64,000 bases of DNA, from NCBI RefSeq assembly GCF_900113945.1, contig NZ_FORG01000005.1, positions 124,001-188,000 on the forward strand. Reading direction: 5' to 3'. Below, in pieces: positions 19,521-28,148 of the stretch. Under the pieces are notes generated by a model that did no database searches, was not told where the DNA came from, and saw nothing but the letters and a program-made list of their open reading frames with translations. The position numbers were made by a program, and so were the translations under genes. Numbering within the stretch: the first letter of the stretch is position 1; the number at the start of each line of letters is the position of its first letter. Source of the DNA: Xenorhabdus mauleonii (GTDB taxonomy: Bacteria > Pseudomonadota > Gammaproteobacteria > Enterobacterales > Enterobacteriaceae).

Positions 19521-19544
19521 AAAACCACTCGCTATGCGGGTGGT
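19521..19544 (-). terminator. Rho-independent terminator of the permease gene
   Basis: A 9-bp stem (ACCACTCGC with GCGGGTGGT, one G-T pair) around a three-base loop, followed on the minus strand by TTTTATATTT. It lies nine bases past the stop of the TauE/SafE gene. Confidence 0.75.
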
Positions 19545-19552
19545 TCTGATTG

Positions 19553-20341
19553 CTACTTTAATCCAGTTAGTACCAAAGTTACCATCATAATCATTACTGT
19601 TATGATTAGTACTTTTTTGACTATCTCACCATTTGTCTTTATTGCGTGAATACTACCGATATGATTGCCTAACAAACTAGCAATTATCATTGGAATACCT
19701 ATAATAAATGCCATATTTCCAGATATCGCAAATGCAATGAATGCCCCTATGTTTGAGGAGAAATTAAATATCTTTGAAGTGGCAGATGCCTTAAGCAAAT
19801 CTAAATTATTAATTAGATAAAGACATATTATAAAAATACTACCCGTTCCAGGACCAAAGAAACCATCATAAAAACCCACAATAAAGCAGGTCATAAAAAC
19901 AATAAATACAGATTTTTTTATTTCGGATTTAACTTCGCTTTTTGAGGATAACTTTCCTTTGAAAAAAGCTGCTAACAAACCTAACGGGAGCATTCCTATT
20001 ATTATATAGGTAATAATGTGACTTGGTAGATAAATTACAGCTCTGGCTCCTATATATGCACCTAAAAGAGAAGATATTATTCCTGCTGGAATTATACTCC
20101 ATATAATGGATTTATTTTTTAGAAAATTTTTAATGGCAGCTATTGTACCAACAGTACTAACTAATTTTTCTTGCCCTAAAGCTAGATGAGGAGGAAGTCC
20201 TACTAACATAAATGAAGGTATTAATATTAGCCCTGCGCCACCGGCAATAGAATCGATATATCCAGCTACAAATGAAGCAAGTACTAAAATAAATATCCCT
20301 ATGTATAGATATTCAGAAATTAAACTGTTTTCAATAAACAT
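19553..20341 (-). CDS. TauE/SafE (TSUP) family inner-membrane permease
   Basis: A 262-residue membrane protein with about eight hydrophobic segments. The two TSUP half-repeats are visible: AGYIDSIAGGAGLILIPS at residues 27-44 and GFYDGFFGPGTGSIF at about 156-170, the family hallmark motifs. TSUP proteins move small anions such as sulfite, sulfoacetate or taurine-derived compounds, and E. coli YfcA is a close relative. The start codon has AGGATAAT just upstream. It is a single gene with its own terminator. Substrate unknown. Confidence 0.85.
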   Translation of the reverse strand: MFIENSLISEYLYIGIFILVLASFVAGYIDSIAGGAGLILIPSFMLVGLPPHLALGQEKLVSTVGTIAAIKNFLKNKSIIWSIIPAGIISSLLGAYIGARAVIYLPSHIITYIIIGMLPLGLLAAFFKGKLSSKSEVKSEIKKSVFIVFMTCFIVGFYDGFFGPGTGSIFIICLYLINNLDLLKASATSKIFNFSSNIGAFIAFAISGNMAFIIGIPMIIASLLGNHIGSIHAIKTNGEIVKKVLIITVMIMMVTLVLTGLK

Positions 20342-21066
20342 TTATTATCCTATTACTTTTAAATGGCGGTTGCATTTTTCACTAAGAAAGAATGATTGTT
20401 CTGGTTTTTTGTAAAGAGAGAAAAGTCTTAATAACCATCTCATTCAGCTTATTTTTATTCATTGATAAACTATATAGTTCATTGTTATCCATTTACGGTT
20501 ACCTCTGTCACTATCCTAAAATATGTCTTTAATAAAAAACCAACATTAAAATAATAACTACGCCATTATTTAACTTTAATTTAAATATTTTTACAATTAA
20601 ATTTATTTAATTAAACTAATAAAAATGTGAAATTTAAAATTATTAATATAAAACAATGCGTTATATATATTTTAGTTGGCAGGTTGTTGGTATTTTTTAT
20701 TTTCATGCAAAATATATTGAATTAAATGATTAAAATAATGAATGCATTTGATTAAGAATTACACTGAGAGTGCTCATGCTTAATCTCACAAGATCACATT
20801 TTCTGGATAAGGTCATTTTTATATAGCCTTGGAATATTTCAGGAGAAAAATAGGTAAGAAACTATTTAAGGCATTATCTTACATGGATTAGAATGATAAT
20901 TTTATTATGAATAATAGTTGGGCCGTTTAGGACTTTCTGTCTATTAATCACTAACACAGCCACTTTTAGCTGCGTGTTGTTTATTTTGATACTTTTGAAC
21001 CCTTAAAATCTTCTGTCAAAAGCTCGTCTATAATTTATTCACCTTCAATGCTAAACAAGGAAACCC
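20342..21066. other. AT-rich intergenic region
   Basis: About 725 bases between a leftward permease gene and a rightward orphan. No gene-like frame is seen. An imperfect hairpin near 20949-20985 (CAGC/GCTG core, extended by AACA/TGTT) followed by T-rich sequence may be a stray terminator. Promoters for both flanking genes must lie here; I cannot place them with confidence. Confidence 0.4.
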
Positions 21067-21567
21067 ATGATGACCATGTTGAAACAGAGACAGCTTATGA
21101 TTATTCGCGCATTGAATGATCAGAATCACCAGATGCGACCTATTAGTGAAGAAAAATTTCGGTTTCTTGGGGACACGTTTGGGCGAGATCAATTGGCTGA
21201 TGATATCAACTACTTAATAAAAATCGGATTAGTTAACCATGATGCCATGCACTTTGATATTGATGGTGGTTATGGTTTTAATCTTGGCGCGATGGTTCTT
21301 ACTGCCGCAGGTGTTGATTATGCCAATATGGATGAAATCGATCATGAGATTGATTCTATAACCATTAAAATTCATAAGAACATATTTGAACAACTCGAAA
21401 CGGTAATTAATGAAACAAATTTGTCAGATGTTGAAAAGAAAAAAATCTTACACCTGATAAAAGAACAAGGAATTGAATCAATTGTCGGTCAGTGTGTTGA
21501 TACTGTATTTTCCAATGCGAAATTAGCGGCTCCTGTTCTTTCTGAAGTGGCTAAAAAAGTATTGTAG
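21067..21567 (+). CDS. Hypothetical protein with winged-helix-like N-terminus
   Basis: A 166-residue soluble protein. Residues 1-80 read like a YjcQ-type winged helix: helix MLKQRQLMIIRALND, a second helix with FGRDQLADDINYLIKIGLV, then a short beta wing (FNLGAMVLTAAGVDY). The C-terminal half is amphipathic helix (DEIDHEIDSITIKIHKNIFEQLE and VEKKKILHLIKEQG), plausible for oligomerisation. Similar small proteins occur in phages and mobile islands. The ATG is preceded by AAGGAA at good spacing. Role unknown; DNA binding is inferred from the fold-like pattern. Confidence 0.65.
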   Translation: MMTMLKQRQLMIIRALNDQNHQMRPISEEKFRFLGDTFGRDQLADDINYLIKIGLVNHDAMHFDIDGGYGFNLGAMVLTAAGVDYANMDEIDHEIDSITIKIHKNIFEQLETVINETNLSDVEKKKILHLIKEQGIESIVGQCVDTVFSNAKLAAPVLSEVAKKVL

Positions 21568-21708
21568 TGGTTGTTAAGTCCTGCCCAACGCTGCGTTATG
21601 CCTGAATTTTTTAAGAACAAGCGATGCCGAGGTGAAAAAAGTTTTCTGTCTACGTCCATGTTTAGTTTACGTTGATAGTCAATATGCCAGAGTGTCGCTT
21701 GAAGCTTC

Positions 21709-21772
21709 TATATACCCGACGAATTTACCATTCCCTTGCCGCCGCGATAAATCTTGAAATCCATAGGGTATA
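21709..21772. repeat. Short dispersed repeat with TATACCC/GGGTATA ends
   Basis: Begins TATATACCCGACGAATTTACC and ends ATCCATAGGGTATA, an imperfect inverted arrangement of the same outer motif as the elements at 4388-4496 and 24634-24730. It is non-coding and probably a degenerate or minimal member. Confidence 0.4.
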
Positions 21773-21792
21773 GATTGGAAATTGTTACATAG

Positions 21793-21808
21793 TGTGATTC
21801 TTTTCACG
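21793..21808. promoter_or_regulatory. CRP-like binding site upstream of uhpT
   Basis: TGTGA-TTCTTT-TCACG matches the CRP consensus TGTGA-N6-TCACA at nine of ten half-site positions. It lies about 200 bases before the uhpT start. E. coli uhpT is CRP-activated together with UhpA, so the site makes sense, though its use is inferred. Confidence 0.6.
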
Positions 21809-22007
21809 CTTTGCATTCGAATTGCACAAAATTAAGAAATATTCCTAGATCAACTAAGAATCAGGCTCAAGCCAATCCTCCCCTTATTTCTTACACTGCC
21901 CAGTAATAAAAATACTTACGAACACTTTCGCTATTTTGCGATCTGCCTTTTTTATTTTTCACCTGCATCAAAAGGCCTGTCTTCTCGTGATTATCTAAGG
22001 ATTTCAC

Positions 22008-23393
22008 ATGATTAAAATTCTAGAACAAATTCGTAAACCTACGCTGGATCTTCCAGTGGAAGTGCGTCGGAAAATGTGGTTCAAACCTTTTATCCAGTCG
22101 TATCTGGTCGTTTTTATTGGCTATATGGCCATGTATTTGGTGCGCAAAAACTTCAACATTGCCCAGAATGATATGATCTCGACTTATGGTTTGTCGATGA
22201 CTCAGCTGGGTTTGATTGGGTTAGGTTTTTCTATCACTTACGGAATTGGTAAAACCGCTGTTGCTTATTATGCTGATGGTAGAAATACCAAGCAATTCCT
22301 GCCATTTATGCTGATCTTATCCGGCGTTGCCATGTTGGGTTTCAGCATGAGTATGGGAAATTCCAGCATCAGCGTATTCCTGATGGTGGCATGTTATGCC
22401 CTGAGTGGTTTTTTCCAAAGTATCGGTGGGCCAGCCAGCTATTCCACCATTACGAAATGGACACCGCGCAATAAACGCGGCACCTATCTTGGGTTGTGGA
22501 ATATGTCCCATAACGTTGGTGGGGCAGGTGCAGCCGGGGTTGCTCTCTTTGGTGCTAACTATTTCTTTAATGGGCATGTGATAGGAATGTTTGTTTTTCC
22601 TTCTATCGTTGCCTTGATTATCGGCTTTATTGGATTGCGTTATGGTAGCGATTCACCTGAAAGTTATGGTTTGGGCAAAGTCGAAGAGTTGTTTAATGAA
22701 CCTGTCAGCGAAGAAGATAACGCGGCAGAAGAAAATCAAATGACCAAGAAAGACATCTTTGTTGAGTACATCTTGAAAAACAAAGTTATTTGGTTACTTT
22801 GCTTTGCCAATATTTTTCTTTATATCGTGCGTATAGGCATCGACCAATGGTCGACGGTATATGCGTATCAAGAGCTGGGGCAGTCAAAAGAAACGGCTAT
22901 CACTGGCTTTACGATGTTCGAAATCGGTGCACTGGTGGGAACCCTGATGTGGGGTTATTTGTCAGATTTGGCGAATGGCCGCCGGGCATTGGTTGCTTGT
23001 ATCTCATTGGCGTTGATTATTGTTTGCCTTGAGTTCTATCAGAACGCCACCAGCGAATTCATGTACTTAGGTTCTTTGTTTGTACTTGGTTTCTTAGTAT
23101 TTGGCCCACAATTATTGATTGGTGTGGCAGCCGTTGGTTTTGTACCGAAAAAAGCGATCAGTGTTGCAGACGGTGTTAAAGGAACATTCGCTTATCTAAT
23201 CGGTGATAGCTTTGCCAAGCTTGGTTTGGGCATGATTGCTGATGGTGTACCGATTTTTGGCCTGACCGGTTGGAAAGGCACGTTTGTTGCCCTTGATGTT
23301 TCCGCTTTCGTTTGCCTTATTCTGCTTGCTTTTGTTGCGATTGCAGAAGAGAGAAAAATCCGAAAACAAAAACATGTGTTAGTGAATACATAA
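22008..23393 (+). CDS. uhpT: Hexose-6-phosphate:phosphate antiporter UhpT
   Basis: A 461-residue major-facilitator antiporter of the organophosphate:phosphate family that exchanges external sugar phosphates for internal phosphate across the inner membrane. Similarity to E. coli UhpT is very high along the whole length, for example [20 protein letters not shown] at 9-28, the MFS signature [16 protein letters not shown] near 83-98, and [20 protein letters not shown] near 377-396. Twelve membrane segments are evident. Here uhpT comes first and uhpA follows in the same direction, unlike E. coli where uhpT is downstream of uhpABC. UhpT is also the route of fosfomycin entry in E. coli. Confidence 0.97.
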   Translation: MIKILEQIRKPTLDLPVEVRRKMWFKPFIQSYLVVFIGYMAMYLVRKNFNIAQNDMISTYGLSMTQLGLIGLGFSITYGIGKTAVAYYADGRNTKQFLPFMLILSGVAMLGFSMSMGNSSISVFLMVACYALSGFFQSIGGPASYSTITKWTPRNKRGTYLGLWNMSHNVGGAGAAGVALFGANYFFNGHVIGMFVFPSIVALIIGFIGLRYGSDSPESYGLGKVEELFNEPVSEEDNAAEENQMTKKDIFVEYILKNKVIWLLCFANIFLYIVRIGIDQWSTVYAYQELGQSKETAITGFTMFEIGALVGTLMWGYLSDLANGRRALVACISLALIIVCLEFYQNATSEFMYLGSLFVLGFLVFGPQLLIGVAAVGFVPKKAISVADGVKGTFAYLIGDSFAKLGLGMIADGVPIFGLTGWKGTFVALDVSAFVCLILLAFVAIAEERKIRKQKHVLVNT

Positions 23394-23399
23394 CATTAG

Positions 23400-23434
23400 G
23401 CGGATGCTGCTGGGGGAGCCTCAGCAGCATCCGC
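23400..23434 (+). terminator. Strong hairpin between uhpT and uhpA
   Basis: A perfect 13-bp stem (GCGGATGCTGCTG with CAGCAGCATCCGC) around a nine-base loop, seven bases past the uhpT stop. It lacks a clean T run, so it may be a partial terminator or a 3'-end stabiliser that separates high uhpT expression from uhpA. Confidence 0.55.
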
Positions 23435-23524
23435 TATCCTCCTCTATACCTATCTTCCCATCCCTTGCGAAGCCTTGTCAATAAGAGTAATTTAGTCCTC
23501 ACTTCCCATTTGATAAAAATAGTG

Positions 23525-24133
23525 ATGATTAAAGTAGCATTAGTTGATGATCATGTGATCGTGCGTTCAGGATTTGCCCAGCTTCTAAATTTAGAGCCAG
23601 ATATTGAAGTCGTGGGGGAATTCAGTTCGTGTGCGGAAGCCAGACAAGGGCTGCCGGGTTCAGGCGCAACTGTATGTATTCTTGATATTTCAATGAAAGA
23701 TGAAAGTGGGTTGTCTCTATTGCAGGATCTCCCTTCAGGCATCACCTGCATTATGTTGAGTGTGCATGATTCCGCTACTATGGTGGAAAACGCGTTAAAA
23801 GCGGGCGCCCGTGGTTATCTGAGTAAACGTTGCAGCCCAGATGAATTGCTTCAGGCGGTACGCACTACAGCAAACAATGGTTGCTATCTCACCCCCGATA
23901 TTGTGCACAAATTGACATCATCAAAAAACAGCTCGGTGTCGTTGGATCATCTGACTAAGCGTGAGCGGCAAGTGAGTGAAATGCTTGCCAGTGGCATGGA
24001 TGTCAAAGCTGTGGCGGTTGAATTGGGTTTGAGCCATAAAACAGTGCATGTTCATCGTGCCAATGCGATGAGCAAATTAGGGGTAACGAATAACGTTGGT
24101 TTAGCAAATTATTTTACTGCTGGTGATCTTTGA
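23525..24133 (+). CDS. uhpA: Response regulator UhpA
   Basis: A 202-residue NarL/FixJ-type response regulator that activates uhpT. The receiver domain has the acidic pocket VDDH near the start, phospho-acceptor D54 in ILDIS, and conserved lysine in [11 protein letters not shown]. The C-terminal LuxR-type helix-turn-helix reads [15 protein letters not shown] with [11 protein letters not shown]. It is slightly longer than E. coli UhpA (196) through a Ser-rich linker. The start is ATG 23525, matching the family; a much longer in-frame extension upstream overlaps uhpT and is not real. Its kinase partner uhpB is not adjacent but about 7.9 kb downstream. Confidence 0.95.
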   Translation: MIKVALVDDHVIVRSGFAQLLNLEPDIEVVGEFSSCAEARQGLPGSGATVCILDISMKDESGLSLLQDLPSGITCIMLSVHDSATMVENALKAGARGYLSKRCSPDELLQAVRTTANNGCYLTPDIVHKLTSSKNSSVSLDHLTKRERQVSEMLASGMDVKAVAVELGLSHKTVHVHRANAMSKLGVTNNVGLANYFTAGDL

Positions 24134-24633
24134 TAAAGCCGCGAAAGTGTTTGCCATCAATGAATTCCACCCATTATGGAAAGCCTGAAATTCGTAAATG
24201 ACTGGGCAGGAGAAGAAGTCGTACGCTTTTGCCTCTATGCCTGATCGGCACGTCATAACACCACCAGATCCACACCCGCCAAGCACACACTGTCGGTTAA
24301 CGTCATTCAACCGCGCGTTACACCCATCACCATCCTGGCTCGCACGCCAAACGTGCGACTGAGTGTTGCTATGGCGGTATTGAACGCCTCTTTTGCGATT
24401 ACCGCAATTCCCACCGGAAAGTTGACTGATTACCACCCGTTGTGCACGTTTGCTCCTCCGCCTCATTTGTACGCAAAAGGGGGCGTTCTTGTGCAGTTAT
24501 GCAAAAGAGGGGGGAAACCTTACCTGAGCCGGCCTTGTGCGAGGTTTAAATATCAAGAAAAACTGTGCAATTTTATGAGAAATTGTGGGGCGATTTTTAT
24601 CTAATTAAATCTTTGATCACGTGATACATGTTT

Positions 24634-24730
24634 TATATCCTATTAACTCCAAGTTTCAGGAAGCAATGCATTATCATCCCGCGTCGCGGGATGATAATGC
24701 ATGCACCTTGAAGTACGACGCGTATAGTAT
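24634..24730. repeat. Dispersed repeat with a 17-bp perfect hairpin, copy 2
   Basis: The outer motifs match the element at 4388-4496. The centre holds a hairpin whose arms are ATGCATTATCATCCCGC and its exact reverse complement, with a three-base loop. The arms are GC-rich at the tip, so the RNA form would be very stable. Non-coding. Confidence 0.6.
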
Positions 24731-24956
24731 CTATTCCCTAGTAGATCGAACAGATCTTAAAAATTTCATCATATTTCATATCATTGTAGCCTACCAATAT
24801 TTACTAATAAGTTCTATTCATTAAATGAGAATAAATGTATTATTAGTTTCATAGTCTTAAGCATTCCTGATTGGTGGGTTAGATCTAAAAGCAATGAATT
24901 ATATTATCATAATCTTCAACTATAATTATGAGATTTATTAAATTAATATAATCTTC

Positions 24957-24987
24957 AATAAAATAAATAAATAAATAAATAAATAAA
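24957..24987. repeat. AAAT tetranucleotide tract
   Basis: Six to seven consecutive AAAT units about 150 bases upstream of the ATG at 25137. Such tracts can vary in length by slipped-strand mispairing. It is outside the coding region and may only affect promoter spacing, if anything. Confidence 0.6.
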
Positions 24988-25136
24988 ATGATTTTTATAT
25001 GTAAACATTATTCAATTCTATTTATTATAATTTTGTTTTTCAATTTAATCTTATATAAATCAATGTACTTCTAGTTGGGTATACTCTACATTTTTATATT
25101 AAATAAATTATTATTAGCAAACCAAGTAAAAATCAA

Positions 25137-26006
25137 ATGACATATAATCAAACTCCTATTGTACAAGTTTCTCGTGGTGATCTAATTTATGGATTATCTA
25201 GAGAAAGGCAAAAATACGTTATAGCTTACGCACCATTTCGTTTTATTAATATGAATTATAATCCAAAAGACGTTGATTATATACCTACAACTATAGATCA
25301 TTATTTAATTCCATTTGAAAAATTTAATAATGAAAGAAAGTTGGCGCATATTGAAAAAGGTGCGGTTTTTGAAAAATTGGTGGCTTTTGAAAAATTGGCA
25401 TCTTTTGAAAAATTAGAGTCTTTTAAAGAATTAGCGTCTTTTAAAGAATTGGAGAATTCTGAAAAATCGGCAATTTCTAATTTATGTAAAGAGAGAAATC
25501 AAACTAAATTGAATATAGGAAGTGCTCAAAGGCGCGAATATAACTTGAATCTGCCTAAAAAACGAGGATTTAGGGATAATTATAACGCACATATGATAGG
25601 TCATAAAGCATATTACACCGCTATGTTACCTGAACATGATAAACGTCAGTTGGATTATGAGGTGCGTAAAAAACACTTTATCAGAAAGTGCAAAGGGGGA
25701 TTATCTTGGGTTGTCACGGACAGTGACCCTATAGCTCAAAAAATTAAGGTACATTTTATTCTTGATGGCTTAGACATGAGATCTATAGTAAGTAAACAAC
25801 CTTATGTCAATAATAAAACTGGTGAAGTTAGTAAAACCAGTATAACTGCAAGTGAATTGAGGTGGATCTATAGGAATAGACACAATCCTAAGGTGAAACA
25901 AAAAATACACTTTTGGTTTGAAGGGAAACCTACGATTCCACCCTGGGAAAGCGAAGAAGGAAAGATGATATGGCAAAAATACGTACCAAAATATTTATCA
26001 GAGTGA
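25137..26006 (+). CDS. Orphan protein with FEKL tandem repeat, possible effector
   Basis: A 289-residue soluble protein without a signal peptide. Residues 1-65 are a Tyr- and Pro-rich domain. Residues 75-110 are a tandem six-residue repeat (FEKLVA, FEKLAS, FEKLES, FKELAS, FKELEN), encoded by near-identical 18-base units and probably helical. Residues 140-289 form a basic C-terminal domain with several Trp and conserved-looking patches (RKKHFIRKCKGGLSWVVTDSD and KQKIHFWFEGKPTIPPWE). I do not recognise the family. The low GC content and position inside the islet suggest acquisition. The modular plan of head, spacer repeat and C-terminal domain resembles secreted effectors, but no secretion signal is evident. 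Confidence 0.65.
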   Translation: MTYNQTPIVQVSRGDLIYGLSRERQKYVIAYAPFRFINMNYNPKDVDYIPTTIDHYLIPFEKFNNERKLAHIEKGAVFEKLVAFEKLASFEKLESFKELASFKELENSEKSAISNLCKERNQTKLNIGSAQRREYNLNLPKKRGFRDNYNAHMIGHKAYYTAMLPEHDKRQLDYEVRKKHFIRKCKGGLSWVVTDSDPIAQKIKVHFILDGLDMRSIVSKQPYVNNKTGEVSKTSITASELRWIYRNRHNPKVKQKIHFWFEGKPTIPPWESEEGKMIWQKYVPKYLSE

Positions 26007-26024
26007 TTATTTAAAATATTCTTT

Positions 26025-26351
26025 TCATATTTTCCTTATCTTACTAAGATTTTTAATACGCAGCCGCAACGTATTGCGGCGCACCTTTTTCCGAGTTTTC
26101 CGAGCGTCAAACTCACACAACCTTAGTGCCCGCCCGTCTTCTGCTTCCATCAACCTGATTTCACTATCAACAAACCGCATAATTTGGTCGTCAAAACTGA
26201 TGGACATACCTTTCATAAACATCATGCCGACCGTTCTGTACACGATGGGGTAGCTGGTTACTGCTGTAAATTTCATGATTTCTGGCAACATCGCTTCTTC
26301 TTTCAGATTTAAGCTGGCCTGAAACGCTGACTTTCTCGCCCTGTACGTCAT
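26025..26351 (-). CDS. Hypothetical phage-like protein
   Basis: A 108-residue frame with a strongly basic C-terminus (KTRKKVRRNTLRLRIKNLSKIRKI), suggesting nucleic-acid binding. The middle part (LPEIMKFTAVTSYPIVYRTV and GMSISFDDQIMRFVDSEI) reappears in a truncated copy on the same strand at about 27180-27330. The true start may be an internal ATG (MLPEIMKF). No named family recognised. It converges on the gene at 25137, and two copies around methyltransferase fragments point to a phage module. The intact copy may or may not be expressed. Confidence 0.45.
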   Translation of the reverse strand: MTYRARKSAFQASLNLKEEAMLPEIMKFTAVTSYPIVYRTVGMMFMKGMSISFDDQIMRFVDSEIRLMEAEDGRALRLCEFDARKTRKKVRRNTLRLRIKNLSKIRKI

Positions 26352-26408
26352 TCTCAGCCGTGTTTAAGTGGGTTGATGCCTCATTCCAATATATTTGATA
26401 GCATCTTG

Positions 26409-26471
26409 GTGCTAGATCGCCATGTGCAAGGTGTTGAACTGAACGCCGAACGATTTAATCAAACTCAATAA
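26409..26471 (+). pseudogene. C-terminal fragment of a DNA methyltransferase
   Basis: The frame reads VLDRHVQGVELNAERFNQTQ before a stop. This matches the last strand and helix of N6-adenine/N4-cytosine phage methyltransferases (R-x-x-x-G-V-E-L-x-x-x-R-F). A second, longer fragment of the same kind lies at 27363-27504. Nothing upstream keeps the frame open. Confidence 0.5.
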
Positions 26472-26559
26472 GAAATTAACGTTTTGTAACAAATATTATT
26501 TTTTGAATGCAGTTTGAAATGTTACTGTTTCATCAATAATTCTTATTTGGTCTAGCGAA

Positions 26560-26817
26560 ATGTATGATTTAACATCTCAAGCAGCATGGATACACGGCAC
26601 TTTATTTATAATAGGAATGGCTATAATTATTTATAGTTTGCGTTTTATAAAGGCAGTTCAAGGAAAGAAGTATCTTGAATTTATAGGGGTAGTGGTGATG
26701 GTTATTGGGGTAGGATTAGTCTTCATTGCAGCTATCTACGCCTTATGGTTAGTCTTTATCTATGTATTATGCCTGTTAATTTGCCATAACTCCCCGCTTT
26801 GGGCGCTATTCTCATAG
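26560..26817 (+). CDS. Small membrane protein, unknown
   Basis: An 85-residue frame with an amphipathic start and about three hydrophobic segments (residues 12-28, 40-58 and 60-75). The basic loop RFIKAVQGKKY between the first two gives it a sensible membrane topology. No family recognised. The last residues (CHNSPLWALFS) run into GC-richer debris, so the original C-terminus may have been replaced by the junction. There is no strong ribosome-binding site. Unknown role. Confidence 0.4.
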   Translation: MYDLTSQAAWIHGTLFIIGMAIIIYSLRFIKAVQGKKYLEFIGVVVMVIGVGLVFIAAIYALWLVFIYVLCLLICHNSPLWALFS

Positions 26818-27179
26818 TTGGCAAATCTAAATACCACAATGGCTGCGCTCCGGTATGGATTTTTGTTTTTTGGTACTCAAACGCTATCACGTGCAAAGCA
26901 TCACCATTGGCGGTACCAATGAAGCGGTGCACGAACTAGTTTGCCAATTTTTTCCGGCAGCGACCTTATTGAAACATTCCGCGCCCCTCAAGCGTATACT
27001 GGCTATGAAAGCCCAAATGCTGATCCGCGTCGGTCGGCTTGAAAGGACGCGGCATTTACCCTTAGCTATCTCGCGCCGATTATCACCGGCTGGGATTTGC
27101 TGAACTGCATAGAGTGAGCCAAAAATGGCCGTTGGCATGAAACCTCGATTGATTTTTTCGGGCTGGCGCGCTTAAGAAC

Positions 27180-27330
27180 CTGTATCAACAAACCACATAA
27201 TCTGGTCGTCAAAACTGATGGACATACCTTTTATATACATCATGCCGACCGTTCTGCGCTTGATAGGGTAGCCGGTTACTGCCGTAAATTTCATGATTTC
27301 TGGCAATATAGCTTCTTCTTTCCGATTTAA
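27180..27330 (-). pseudogene. Truncated copy of the 26025-26351 gene
   Basis: About 150 bases are nearly identical to 26160-26320. On the minus strand they encode LPEIMKFTAVTGYPIKRRTV and GMSISFDDQIMWFVD, then run into a stop where the intact copy continues with its basic tail. Confidence 0.6.
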
Positions 27331-27362
27331 AACAATGCGGGAAATAACCCGCTGACCTGATG

Positions 27363-27504
27363 ATGCACATTATCCAGTCCAGTAACCGGGAAGGGGATGT
27401 GGTGGCAGATTTCTTTATGGGGACTGGGGGTAACTTTAAAAGTAGCATTAAAATTAAATCGCCGTGTTTTGGGCGTAGAACTGGAAGAAGAACGATTTAA
27501 TTAA
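27363..27504 (+). pseudogene. C-terminal fragment of a phage DNA methyltransferase, frameshifted
   Basis: The first frame reads MHIIQSSNREGDVVADFFMG plus TGG, the SAM-binding motif I region of N4/N6 DNA methyltransferases (F-x-G-x-G). A +/-1 change after it switches to VTLKVALKLNRRVLGVELEE and ERFN, the normal continuation. The N-terminal part of the enzyme is missing. With the fragment at 26409-26471 this shows that two related methyltransferase ends once lay in this islet. Confidence 0.65.
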
Positions 27505-27798
27505 ATTGAACAAGAAATTCAATCCACTCTCCGGTAATTCCGGATAATTCAGTTTGTAGCTATTAATACTTTTTATTCAACTTAGGGTATTTCATCAGCA
27601 GTAAACTTTGACTTTACAACTTAAAAGATGGGCTGAGATATAGACTAATTTGGTTTAATGGCTAATTGTAGAGTATTAAAACGTATTAATATCTACAGCA
27701 CGTACTGTATTAAAATAAGAACCTGGCTTAAATATTATTAATTGGCTAATTAGCAGTAGGAAGAAGCGATCTTTAACGAATAATAAAGTGAGGGATTT

Positions 27799-28110
27799 AT
27801 GTCTGACGTTAATAAACCAGAAAATAATGATAAAGAATGTTTACTTTCTCCAGATCAATTCAAAGATAGTGTGGCACCTGTCGGTTCTTTTCCTTGGGCA
27901 ATTATTCAAGTGTATCTAGGGAAATACCTGCGCCGTAAAGACTGGCGCTTTCCTACTCAATCTATACGCCTTAAACCCCAAATAGGTGCGGAGCTAATCT
28001 ATATAGAGGAGTATGATGAAGACGAATGGGTGTCATGGTTTCCGAAGCAAAAAGATATGGTGGCGTGTGATTGGGAGATATGTGTTGCTGATAAAAAGCA
28101 AATAAATTGA
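27799..28110 (+). CDS. DUF2829 (Tad2-like) protein, possible anti-Thoeris factor
   Basis: A 103-residue acidic soluble protein. It matches the DUF2829 pattern: an F-x-x-A-I-x-x-x-x-x-G-K segment (FPWAIIQVYLGKYLRRKDW at about 31-49), beta strands, then the C-terminal signature W-x-P-x-Q-x-D-M-x-A-x-D-W-E, here WFPKQKDMVACDWEI at about 81-95. Phage members of this family include Tad2, which binds the cyclic ADP-ribose-type signal of Thoeris defence and so blocks it. Whether this homologue has that activity is unknown. A ribosome-binding site (GTGAGGG) precedes the ATG and a hairpin follows the stop. It lies among phage debris, consistent with phage cargo. Confidence 0.65.
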   Translation: MSDVNKPENNDKECLLSPDQFKDSVAPVGSFPWAIIQVYLGKYLRRKDWRFPTQSIRLKPQIGAELIYIEEYDEDEWVSWFPKQKDMVACDWEICVADKKQIN

Positions 28111-28123
28111 TTTCATTTATTTG

Positions 28124-28148
28124 TTAAGGCCGCTTATTGCGGTCTTAA
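28124..28148 (+). terminator. Hairpin after the DUF2829 gene
   Basis: A 10-bp stem (TTAAGGCCGC with GCGGTCTTAA, one G-T pair) around a five-base loop, 13 bases past the stop. It is followed by ATAAATTT rather than a clean T run; probable terminator. Confidence 0.6.

Larger units (their letters stand above)
21568..22007. other. Region upstream of uhpT with repeat and regulatory sites
   Basis: This 440-base stretch contains a dispersed repeat (21709-21772) and a strong CRP-like site (21793-21808). UhpA-binding sites are expected between the CRP site and the uhpT start by analogy with E. coli, but I could not define them. The uhpT ATG is preceded by AAGGATTTCAC. Confidence 0.5.
24134..25136. 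other. Left part of the islet: debris, repeat and AT-rich DNA
   Basis: No intact gene. 24134-24600 is moderately GC-rich with broken frames on both strands, none recognised. A dispersed repeat with a long perfect stem occupies 24634-24730. From 24760 onwards the DNA is extremely AT-rich, with an AAAT tract at 24957-24987, and leads into the gene at 25137. Confidence 0.5.
26818..27798. other. Phage debris and intergenic DNA
   Basis: 26820-27180 is GC-richer with broken frames. Near 27100-27200, translated fragments (QKWPLA then LRTCINKP) recall the end of P2-type replication gene A, tentatively. 27180-27330 is a near-copy of 26160-26320. 27363-27504 is a methyltransferase fragment. 27520-27798 is AT-rich and probably carries the promoter of the DUF2829 gene at 27799. 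Confidence 0.45.
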
